Positions 9,937-17,007 of a DNA stretch of 64,000 nucleotides are shown piece by piece. The stretch covers positions 1,054,001-1,118,000 of the forward strand of contig CBDCXF010000002.1 in assembly GCA_965223755.1 (NCBI GenBank). Direction: 5' to 3'. Numbering within the stretch: the stretch's first letter is position 1; each line of letters opens with the position of its first letter. Under the pieces are notes generated by a model. The model saw nothing but the letters and a program-made list of their open reading frames with translations. It did not search any database and was not told the origin of the DNA. The position numbers and the translations under genes are program-made. Source of the DNA: CBDCXF01 sp965223755. GTDB lineage: Bacteria > Acidobacteriota > Thermoanaerobaculia > Multivoradales > JAHEKO01.

Positions 9937-11315
9937 TTCGATTCCTCCGAAGGGTGGAGAGCCAACCACTCATCGATACGGACGGGGAGGAGTGGCGGTC
10001 GGGGCACAGGATTCTCAGGCATCTGGCAGAGATGGGACAGTGCCGGGCCGCAGATGCGACCTTGGCAGGCTCCCATGCCGCACCGGGACTGCAGTTTGTT
10101 GCCGCGCACCGAAGTGCTGGGGTCGATCTTGGACCAGGGGACGTCCTCGCAGCGGCAAACGATGGTGTCGTCAGCAACGCGCTCCGCGAGTTCCTTTCGT
10201 GGTGCAAAAGCCGCTGCCAGGACCGCCGCGAACTCACGTTCTTGATCGCGGCTTTGCAGCCAACCTTTCTTGGCCTGCTTGCCGGCGGCGTGGCGCCCGG
10301 CGATCCGCCCTTCAAGCAGGGCAGCGTCAGCTCCGGCGATGCCGGTAAGTTCGCCGACCGCGTAGACGCCGTCGACAGTGGTGTTCTGGTGTTCGTCGAC
10401 CAACAGAGTCCCCTCCGCCGTGATCGCACATCCGAGAAGGACGCCGAGCTCGATCGCGGGCACCAGGCCGTAAGAAGCAGCGAGGACGTCGCAGTCGACT
10501 CTCCAACCGCGTCGCCCATCGGTCAGCGTCGCGCGCAGGCGCTGACTGTCTCCTTGGATGTCCGCAAGCTGTGCGTCTGAGGTTAAAAAGTCTCCGCGTG
10601 GCTTGGCCCATTCAACTTGCATGACCCAACAGCCGGTGCGATACCTGGTGCCCGCGAATGCCGCCCGGTAACGCAATGCATCCCGGACTTTCCCCGGCCG
10701 CTTCCACAACTGCGCGCCAAAAGGCACAAGATCCAAAAGATCGGCTTGCTCAGCGACCGCTTTGAGCCGGGCGCCGGCGCGTTTGGCCAGCGCTGCCACA
10801 GGGAGCAACAGCGGCCCCGAGCCCGCGATCACAACTCTTTGGTTGGTCAGGGATATTCCGGACTTGATCAAGGCCTGCAGTGCCCCGACGCCGACAACTC
10901 CGGGCAGAGTCCAACCGGGAAACGGTAGGAAGAGTTCCCGCGATCCGGTGGCCAGAATGAGCTGGCGATAGTGGATCGTAGTCGGTCCTTCGTTGCTGAC
11001 GGAATCCAGCTTCCGCGCGACGGCGTCACCGGAGATCACACTGCAGTTCCAGATGCAAGTCACTTCGGCGTCCGCCAATTTGCGACGCCAGGGCTTGGCG
11101 GTTTCTGGATCGGCGGCGGTCGCATTGCGCCAAATCTGACCGCCCAGCCCGTCGCGCTCATCAATCAACGCTACGGTTGCTCCATCGCGCGCAGCCTGAA
11201 CCGCCGCTGCGAGTCCGCCGGGACCGGCGCCCACAACTGCGACGTCAACGTCGACATTTTCGCGGTACAGCGGGGTAGCGATCTGTGACAGCCCAGACGC
11301 AGAGGAACTAGACAC
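9933..11315 (-). CDS. FAD/NAD(P)-binding subunit of D-hydroxyproline dehydrogenase (HcnB/OoxA-like)
   Basis: A 460-residue flavoprotein with an N-terminal dinucleotide fold VAVVGAGPGGLAAAVQAARDG and a second fold VIAGSGPLLLPVAALA. Its C-terminus has a BFD-like cysteine set (CRCEDVPWSKI then CGMGACQGRICGP), which fits a [2Fe-2S] site. This is the large subunit type of opine oxidase, hydrogen cyanide synthase and LhpBEF-type D-hydroxyproline dehydrogenase. It overlaps the ferredoxin-like subunit by 8 nt. The epimerase, deaminase and dehydrogenase neighbours favour cis-4-hydroxy-D-proline as substrate. Confidence 0.85.
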   Translation of the reverse strand: MSSSSASGLSQIATPLYRENVDVDVAVVGAGPGGLAAAVQAARDGATVALIDERDGLGGQIWRNATAADPETAKPWRRKLADAEVTCIWNCSVISGDAVARKLDSVSNEGPTTIHYRQLILATGSRELFLPFPGWTLPGVVGVGALQALIKSGISLTNQRVVIAGSGPLLLPVAALAKRAGARLKAVAEQADLLDLVPFGAQLWKRPGKVRDALRYRAAFAGTRYRTGCWVMQVEWAKPRGDFLTSDAQLADIQGDSQRLRATLTDGRRGWRVDCDVLAASYGLVPAIELGVLLGCAITAEGTLLVDEHQNTTVDGVYAVGELTGIAGADAALLEGRIAGRHAAGKQAKKGWLQSRDQEREFAAVLAAAFAPRKELAERVADDTIVCRCEDVPWSKIDPSTSVRGNKLQSRCGMGACQGRICGPALSHLCQMPENPVPRPPLLPVRIDEWLALHPSEESK

Positions 11316-11568
11316 TGAGGTCCACCTTCATGCCCGGCTGGCAGCGCACCAGGCAAGTGCGTTCCAGCCGTCCGTCGATCTCAGCCCGGCACTCGAAGCA
11401 GCAACCCATGGCGCACAGCACTCCGCGGCCGTGACGTTGCGGCGAGAGACGCAAGACGCGGTTGCCGGAATTCCACAGCGCGACCGCGACGGTGTCCCCC
11501 GGGCGAGCTGGAATGGCAACTCCGTTGACTTCGATTTCAAAGGTCGGTGCCTGATCGCTCAAGGTCAC
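11308..11568 (-). CDS. small [2Fe-2S] subunit of D-hydroxyproline dehydrogenase (HcnA-like)
   Basis: An 86-residue ferredoxin-like protein. The start is the GTG at 11568, whose GTGA overlaps the stop of the upstream oxidase gene; the longer upstream ORF only reads through that gene. Residues FEIEVNGVAIPARPGDTVAVAL give the beta-grasp opening. Cysteines in CAMGCCFEC and, about 12 residues later, CLVRC form a plant-type [2Fe-2S] binding set. It should pass electrons between the two flavin subunits. Confidence 0.87.
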   Translation of the reverse strand: MTLSDQAPTFEIEVNGVAIPARPGDTVAVALWNSGNRVLRLSPQRHGRGVLCAMGCCFECRAEIDGRLERTCLVRCQPGMKVDLSV

Positions 11569-12674
11569 GCCGCCTTGCGAGTCGGTAGGTAGGGAGACAC
11601 GTCTACCATCGGCTCTTCGCCGGTCATCTGCTGCGCCAACAGCTCTCCCGTCGCCAACGCCAGCGTGTGTCCCAGGCCTTCGTGCCCCGCCGCGACCCAG
11701 GAATTGGCGATACGCGGCCAACGACCGATCAAAGGCAAGTTGTCCGGTGTCGCCGGTCGAAACCCGAACCAGGTTCGGATCATGGTGAGTTCGGCGAGTC
11801 CCGGCAGAAAAGAAAGTGCCCGGCGCAGCATTTTGGCGACCAGCTTGTCATCGACGGTTCGATCCCAATCCACGTGCTGACGCGATGAGCCGATGAGGAT
11901 CTGGCCCGTAATCCGCGGTTGCACGTTGAACGCTACGGATTCGTCTCCACCGCCGTGGGCGCTCTTGAGATAACCCAGTTCGAGAAGTTGGCGACGGACG
12001 AAGCGCGGGTAGCGTTCCGTGATCACCAAATGCCCCTTGCGGGGAAAGATCGGCAGCTCGGGCATCAGGTCCGGCGCTTGCGGTCCGGCGGCGTTGACCA
12101 CCGCGCCGGCGAGGCGAAAGGCCGATTGCGTCTGTACGCCGCGAGAAGTGATTTCGACGACCTGACAGTCGGGTACCACTTCGCCGCCATGGGCTTCGAC
12201 GTATCTCAAGAACCAGCGGGTCACAACTGGGGGGTAGAGGACACGGTCGTTGGCCACCAACATTCCCCCCGCAAGGCCGGGGCGGAGCTCTGGTTCAAGC
12301 CGCTCGAGGTCGCCAGCGTTCAAGACATCGGCTTCGATCCCTCGCGCTTGGTATTTGGCGACCTGCGCCGGAATTGCCGCCGCTTCGTCGCCGGTCTCGG
12401 CGACCCAGATCGCACCGTCGCGGGTGTACTCGGCATTGGGTGGAAGGTGGGCGGCGAGTTCATCCCAGAGGCGACATGAGGCGGTGGTCAACGCGAACTG
12501 AGCGGGCGAATCGTCCATGATCGAAAGGTGCCCCATCCCTGCCGCTGTGGTTCCGCCGCCAACGACGCCCGAGTCCAGGACTTCGACGCGCAGACCGCGG
12601 CGGCTGAGGGAAAAGGCGCAGGCCGCGCCGACGATCCCGGCGCCGACAACCACGACATCGGGCGTACGCGTCAA
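11565..12674 (-). CDS. DadA-like FAD oxidoreductase, catalytic subunit of D-hydroxyproline dehydrogenase (HcnC/LhpB-like)
   Basis: A 369-residue D-amino-acid-dehydrogenase-type flavoprotein with the FAD motif VVVVGAGIVGAACAFSLSRRG at residues 7-27 and the C-terminal PLIGRWP and GHEGLGHTLALATGELLAQ blocks of the DAO fold. With the two following genes it forms the three-part enzyme that oxidises cis-4-hydroxy-D-proline to 1-pyrroline-4-hydroxy-2-carboxylate. Its ATG overlaps the epimerase stop by 4 nt. No transmembrane segment is visible; electron acceptor unknown. Confidence 0.87.
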   Translation of the reverse strand: MTRTPDVVVVGAGIVGAACAFSLSRRGLRVEVLDSGVVGGGTTAAGMGHLSIMDDSPAQFALTTASCRLWDELAAHLPPNAEYTRDGAIWVAETGDEAAAIPAQVAKYQARGIEADVLNAGDLERLEPELRPGLAGGMLVANDRVLYPPVVTRWFLRYVEAHGGEVVPDCQVVEITSRGVQTQSAFRLAGAVVNAAGPQAPDLMPELPIFPRKGHLVITERYPRFVRRQLLELGYLKSAHGGGDESVAFNVQPRITGQILIGSSRQHVDWDRTVDDKLVAKMLRRALSFLPGLAELTMIRTWFGFRPATPDNLPLIGRWPRIANSWVAAGHEGLGHTLALATGELLAQQMTGEEPMVDVSPYLPTRKAA

Positions 12675-13687
12675 CGCCGTGAACCCTTACCTGGAACAGT
12701 CCCCGGCTGGGGTGCGAGGAGGCTGAAACCTGCGGCGAGAGGATCCCGCTCGTGAAAGTACAGCGTGGAGCGCGACACCACCCACGCCGACCCTCGAATG
12801 TGCGGGTATAGCAATCCATCGCGCTCTTCCAACCAACCCACGAACTCGCCGCCGGACAAGCTCTGCGTGCGGTAGGTGTCGCCGATGCCGAGCTTCCCGC
12901 ATGCGTGCAGCGACGCGAGGCGCGCCGAAGTTCCCGTGCCGCAGGGAGACCGGTCCCAGTCACCGCCTGGACAGAGTACGAAGTTGCGAGAAGGCATTTC
13001 TTCAGCGGCAGCGGGTTGGACAAATTCGACGTGATCGATCAATCCGAGATCAAAGTCGGGAGCGATGCGTTGCAAGAACTCCACTCGATGGACGCATTCG
13101 GCAATCGCGCGGGAACGCCGCAGCAGTTCGTCGAGGTTGTCGAGCGAAAGGTCGATGCCGCCGGCGTCGGTGATGAAGAAGCCGTTGCCTCCCCACGCTA
13201 CGTCGCCACGAACAACGCCGAGCCCGTCTACATCCACTTCAACATCTGCGGCTAAAAGCTGGGCCGCCACATTGCGAAAGGACACAGCGCCGTCCTCATC
13301 CAGCTCTGCTTCAACTGTTCCCACTGGGGTGTCGAAGCGGCAACGGCCGGAGCTCAAACGCCCCAGGAACTCGAGCCCCCGCACCACGCCGATGAGTCCG
13401 TGGCCGCACATCCCCAGCCAACCGCTGTTGTTGAAAAAGACGATGCCGGCCTCGGAGTCCGGCTTTTCCGCCGGCGTTAGCAACGCGCCGACAATCGCGT
13501 CATGCCCGCGAGGTTCGCAGACGATCGCTTGGCGCAAGGCGTCGGAATGAGAGCGCAGGTGAGCCAGGAGATCGGCCATCGTTGTGTGAGATGGGATCGG
13601 CCAACCGCCGAGGACGATACGGGTGGGTTCGCCTTCGGTGTGCGTATCGAGAACTTCGACCTTCTGCGGGAGAGGAGATGACGACAT
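12671..13687 (-). CDS. 4-hydroxyproline 2-epimerase (proline racemase family)
   Basis: A 338-residue proline racemase-fold enzyme opening with VLDTHTEGEPTRIV. Both catalytic cysteines are present: Cys94 in MCGHG and Cys249 in DRSPCGTGT. That pair marks an epimerase or racemase rather than the trans-3-hydroxyproline dehydratases, which replace the first Cys. The surrounding oxidase, deaminase and semialdehyde dehydrogenase point to trans-4-hydroxy-L-proline to cis-4-hydroxy-D-proline conversion. It starts 6 nt after the ALDH stop. Confidence 0.9.
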   Translation of the reverse strand: MSSSPLPQKVEVLDTHTEGEPTRIVLGGWPIPSHTTMADLLAHLRSHSDALRQAIVCEPRGHDAIVGALLTPAEKPDSEAGIVFFNNSGWLGMCGHGLIGVVRGLEFLGRLSSGRCRFDTPVGTVEAELDEDGAVSFRNVAAQLLAADVEVDVDGLGVVRGDVAWGGNGFFITDAGGIDLSLDNLDELLRRSRAIAECVHRVEFLQRIAPDFDLGLIDHVEFVQPAAAEEMPSRNFVLCPGGDWDRSPCGTGTSARLASLHACGKLGIGDTYRTQSLSGGEFVGWLEERDGLLYPHIRGSAWVVSRSTLYFHERDPLAAGFSLLAPQPGTVPGKGSRR

Positions 13688-13693
13688 TGGAGG

Positions 13694-15274
13694 TCAGTCG
13701 AGCGCGCTCTCGGTCCAGACTCCATCCACCAAACGACGCAGACCCAGAGGATTGGCATTTTGCAGTTCCGCCGGCAGCAATCGATCGGGGGTATTCTGAT
13801 AAGTCACCGGGCGCAGAAAGCGGCGGATGGCCGCCGACCCCACCGAAGTTGCCCGCGAATCCGTAGTGGCGGGGAAAGGACCGCCATGGTGCATGGCGTG
13901 CGCGACCTCGACTCCGGTTGGAAAGCCGCCGACAATGACCCGGCCTGCGATTCGTGACAGTCGCTCGAGGATGCCCGGATAGTCCTCGAAGTCGCGGTCG
14001 CAGCCGTGGACGGTGGCGGTCAGCGAGCCGGGAAGCGAAGCGATCAGATCCCGTAGTTCGAGAGCTGAGTTCCACGTCACCAGCAAGGTCGCAGGGCCGA
14101 AAATTTCCTCTCGCAGATCGGAATTGATCAGGAAGGTGGCCGCGTCGCATTGCAGAACAGCCGGAGACACGCCGGCTCCGTTTTCGTTCCCAGTATCCTC
14201 GGGTTCCGAAACCCCACAGACCTCTGCTGCACGCCGAACGCTTTTGCGGTAGCCATCGCCGATTTCGGCCGTGACTGCGGTCAACGGCGCGGCGTCCGCG
14301 AGGTGGCGAGAGAGGTCGCTGGCGAAGCGTTCTGCGGCCGATGCAGGAACCAAGACCAGACCGGGGTTGGTACAAAACTGCCCAGCGCCCAGGGTGACCG
14401 ACGACGCCAATCCTGCGGCGATGTCGCCGCCGGACTCCGCCATCGCGCCCGGCAACACCACCACCGGATTGACCGAGCCCATTTCGGCGAAGACGGGAAT
14501 GGGAGTGTCTCGTTCGGCAGCTACTTTGGCGAGAGCCGTGCCGCCGGCCGTTGAACCGGTGAAGGCCACCGCGGTGACTCCCGGATGCGACACCAGGCCG
14601 CGTCCCAGTTCTACGCCCGCCCCATGCAGGAGAGAAAAGACGCCAGGTGGCGTGTCGGTCGAGTCGACCGCTCGCCCGATCGCTTGTGCCACCAGTTCGG
14701 AAGTTCCGGGATGGGCGGGATGGGCCTTGACGATGACGGGGCAGCCTGCAGCCCAGGCGGAAGCGGTATCGCCGCCGGCGACCGAAAAGGCTAAAGGAAA
14801 GTTGGAGGCACCGAACACCGCCACCGGGCCCAGCGGGACTGCGCTGCGGCGCAGGTCTGGTTTGGGCAGGGGCTTTCGATCTGCATCGGCGGTATCGATG
14901 CGCGGTTCCAACCACCACCCGGCGCGCAATAGATCGGCGAAGAAGCGCAACTGGAAGGTCGTGCGTCCGCGTTCGCCCTCAAGACGAGCCGTGCCCAAAG
15001 CGGTCTCTAGATCGGCGCGTTCGATGAGAGCGTCGCCGAGTGATTCAATCTCACTGGCGACCGCTTCGAGAAGATCGGCACGCTTCAGGTGCGAGAGCTG
15101 GCGCCAATCAATCGCGGCTCGGCGGGCCGCCAGGACTGCGCGGTCGATTTCATCGGCAATGGCCTCGGAAAACGGCGGGTCGAGGAACTCTCCAGTCTTG
15201 GGGTCGATTCCCCGAGGACCGCCGGAAGCCTCGCCAGACCATTCGCCGGCAATCCAATGTTGACCCGTGAGCAT
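13694..15274 (-). CDS. alpha-ketoglutarate semialdehyde (2,5-dioxovalerate) dehydrogenase
   Basis: A 526-residue aldehyde dehydrogenase. The start at 15274 (MLTGQHWIAGEW) fits the family; the ORF can be extended to 15316, but that would run through a palindrome. FTGSTAGG, AEMGSVNPV (general-base Glu) and GAGQFCTNPG (catalytic Cys) are all present. The AEMGSVNP and GQFCTNPGL forms are typical of ketoglutarate semialdehyde dehydrogenases, which make 2-oxoglutarate at the end of hydroxyproline and pentose pathways. It is the first gene of the minus-strand operon and diverges from the deaminase gene. Confidence 0.88.
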   Translation of the reverse strand: MLTGQHWIAGEWSGEASGGPRGIDPKTGEFLDPPFSEAIADEIDRAVLAARRAAIDWRQLSHLKRADLLEAVASEIESLGDALIERADLETALGTARLEGERGRTTFQLRFFADLLRAGWWLEPRIDTADADRKPLPKPDLRRSAVPLGPVAVFGASNFPLAFSVAGGDTASAWAAGCPVIVKAHPAHPGTSELVAQAIGRAVDSTDTPPGVFSLLHGAGVELGRGLVSHPGVTAVAFTGSTAGGTALAKVAAERDTPIPVFAEMGSVNPVVVLPGAMAESGGDIAAGLASSVTLGAGQFCTNPGLVLVPASAAERFASDLSRHLADAAPLTAVTAEIGDGYRKSVRRAAEVCGVSEPEDTGNENGAGVSPAVLQCDAATFLINSDLREEIFGPATLLVTWNSALELRDLIASLPGSLTATVHGCDRDFEDYPGILERLSRIAGRVIVGGFPTGVEVAHAMHHGGPFPATTDSRATSVGSAAIRRFLRPVTYQNTPDRLLPAELQNANPLGLRRLVDGVWTESALD

Positions 15275-15301
15275 CAGACGATCATAGCAACGAGGGAGCC
15301 C

Positions 15302-15325
15302 CTCAGATCGAGGCATAAATCTGAG
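15302..15325. promoter_or_regulatory. inverted repeat in the divergent hydroxyproline promoter region, possible operator
   Basis: CTCAGAT at 15302-15308 and ATCTGAG at 15319-15325 form a perfect 7-bp inverted repeat with a 10-nt spacer. It sits in the 85-bp gap between the divergent ALDH operon (start 15274) and deaminase (start 15360), where one regulator could control both. No regulator gene lies in the window, so the role is inferred from position and symmetry only. Confidence 0.4.
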
Positions 15326-15359
15326 TTTGGATAGACTCGTGACCTTGGAGGAATGGCTG

Positions 15360-16259
15360 TTGAGTGTTGATTGGTTTGGTATCTATCCGGCGATAACGAC
15401 GCAGTTTCGCAACGACGAGAGCCTTGACATCGAGGCAACCGTTGAGCACGGGCTGGCGCTGCTGCACGCGGGCGTGCATGGCGTTATTTTGGTTGGAACT
15501 CTCGGTGAGGGGCCTTCTTTGACCGGGGAGGAAAAGGCTCGTTTGCTTGAGGGGTTTGTTGTTGCCGTTGACCGCAGAGTGCCGGTCTTGACAACCATTG
15601 CGGAGACGACGACCGCTCTCGCCGCGCAGCGCGCCGTGGAAGCGCACGAACTGGGCGCCGACGGCCTGATGGTGCTGCCCGCGCTCGTCTACCATGCCGA
15701 TTCGCGCGAAACCGAGCATCACTTCCGTGCCGTGGCCGAGGCCACGCCGCTACCGATCATGGTCTATAACAACCCAGTCAGTTATGGAGTCGACATTCCT
15801 CCACAGATGTTCGAGAAGCTGAGTGACTGCGAGACCTTGGTCGCAATCAAGGAATCCTCCGACGATGTCCGCCGCATCACCGATCTGCGCAACGTTGTTG
15901 GCGACCGTTACCGGCTCTTTTGCGGCGTTGACGACCTGGCGATGGAGGCACTGGTGATGGGGGCCGACGGCTGGGTGGCGGGGATGGTCAATGCCTATCC
16001 AAGGGAAACCGTGGCATTGTGGGATGCGATCCGCGCCGGGCAGCTCAACAAAGCCCGCCGTATCTATCGCTGGTTCGCTCCGCTTTTGCACCTCGACACC
16101 GACGTCAAGTTGGTGCAGTACATCAAAGCGGCGGTGGAGCAAGAGGGCTTGGGCTCAGCGCGATGCCGCGCCCCGCGTTTGGAGTTGGCGCCCCACGAGC
16201 GGCGTAAAGTGGCGGATATTTTTGCCGCCGCGGAAGCCGCTCGACCGGCCCTGGACTAA
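15360..16259 (+). CDS. 1-pyrroline-4-hydroxy-2-carboxylate deaminase (DHDPS/NAL family)
   Basis: A 299-residue class I aldolase-fold protein. I place the start at TTG 15360 because GGAGG at 15347-15351 has an 8-nt spacer and the protein then begins just before FGIYPAITTQF, the normal N-terminus; a TTG at 15327 is also in frame. The catalytic Tyr (IMVYNNPVSYG) and Schiff-base Lys (LVAIKESSDD) are visible. In this context it should deaminate pyrroline-hydroxycarboxylate to ketoglutarate semialdehyde, the substrate of the divergent ALDH. The stop lies in a 16-bp tandem duplication. Confidence 0.87.
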   Translation: MSVDWFGIYPAITTQFRNDESLDIEATVEHGLALLHAGVHGVILVGTLGEGPSLTGEEKARLLEGFVVAVDRRVPVLTTIAETTTALAAQRAVEAHELGADGLMVLPALVYHADSRETEHHFRAVAEATPLPIMVYNNPVSYGVDIPPQMFEKLSDCETLVAIKESSDDVRRITDLRNVVGDRYRLFCGVDDLAMEALVMGADGWVAGMVNAYPRETVALWDAIRAGQLNKARRIYRWFAPLLHLDTDVKLVQYIKAAVEQEGLGSARCRAPRLELAPHERRKVADIFAAAEAARPALD

Positions 16260-16282
16260 ATATTTACTGGACTAAATATTTA
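16251..16282. repeat. 16-bp perfect tandem duplication spanning the deaminase stop codon
   Basis: CTGGACTAAATATTTA occurs twice head to tail (16251-16266, 16267-16282). The first copy contains the TAA stop of the deaminase gene. The second copy carries another in-unit TAA. The AT-rich unit stands out in a GC-rich setting. Confidence 0.9.
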
Positions 16283-16339
16283 ATAGGGTATCTGACGGGG
16301 AACTTGCGGTTCGACAGGACACCAACAACGAGGGACACG

Positions 16340-16993
16340 ATGGGCAAACACACCTACCGAGGCAAGCACGTTACGGTTACTTACGACACGGACACCTGCT
16401 CGCACGCCAGAGAGTGTGTGCGCGGGCTGCCCGAAGTCTTCGACGTCAAGCAGCGCCCGTGGGTGCAGCCGGACAAGGCCGATGCCGACGCGGTGATTGA
16501 CGTGGTGGGGCGATGCCCGTCCGGAGCTTTGGCCGTTGCAGGGGGAGATTCGGAATCCGCGACCGCACCGGAGGCGGAACCAACCAACCGCCTGGAAATC
16601 ATCGCTGGCGGCCCAGCCATTTTCTCGGGCGATCTACGCATTACCACTCGTGACGGGGAAGTTGTCCTTGAGGGAGAACGAGCGGCGCTGTGCCGCTGCG
16701 GAGCCTCGGCCAACAAACCTTTCTGCGACGGCAGTCACAGAGAGTGTGATTTCAACGACCCCGGCTTGTTGTCGGAGGCACAGAGTGCCGCCATCGAGGC
16801 CACTGGGGGCGTAGAAGCAGTCCTCGCCGAGGATGGCCCGGTCATCTTGCGCGGACCGCTGGAGTGGGTGGGCAGTGATGGGTCCACGTCCCGTTTCGAA
16901 AGCAAGGCCCTATGCCGTTGTGGAGAGACCGGCAATCCTCCATTTTGCGATGGAACCCACAAGATCTGTGGATTCACGAGCGACGGCCGCTAG
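16340..16993 (+). CDS. Fer4_19-CDGSH-CDGSH iron-sulfur protein
   Basis: A 217-residue protein starting at ATG 16340 with GAGGG 5 nt upstream; an upstream in-frame start at 16304 lacks a site. Residues 1-65 form a divergent single-cluster ferredoxin-like domain (TYDTDTCSHARECVRG and VGRCPSGAL, the Fer4_19 pattern). Two CDGSH modules follow: CRCGASANKPFCDGSH near 128-143 and CRCGETGNPPFCDGTH near 192-207, each with the CxC, C, H ligand set for [2Fe-2S]. Function in electron transfer or cluster handling is unknown. It is convergent with the next gene, 14 nt apart. Confidence 0.85.
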   Translation: MGKHTYRGKHVTVTYDTDTCSHARECVRGLPEVFDVKQRPWVQPDKADADAVIDVVGRCPSGALAVAGGDSESATAPEAEPTNRLEIIAGGPAIFSGDLRITTRDGEVVLEGERAALCRCGASANKPFCDGSHRECDFNDPGLLSEAQSAAIEATGGVEAVLAEDGPVILRGPLEWVGSDGSTSRFESKALCRCGETGNPPFCDGTHKICGFTSDGR

Positions 16994-17007
16994 CCCGCGG
17001 TCAGGAG

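Noticed and set aside
12671..13687. Annotation as trans-3-hydroxy-L-proline dehydratase
   Set aside because: Both catalytic cysteines (Cys94 and Cys249) are present, which points to an epimerase or racemase.
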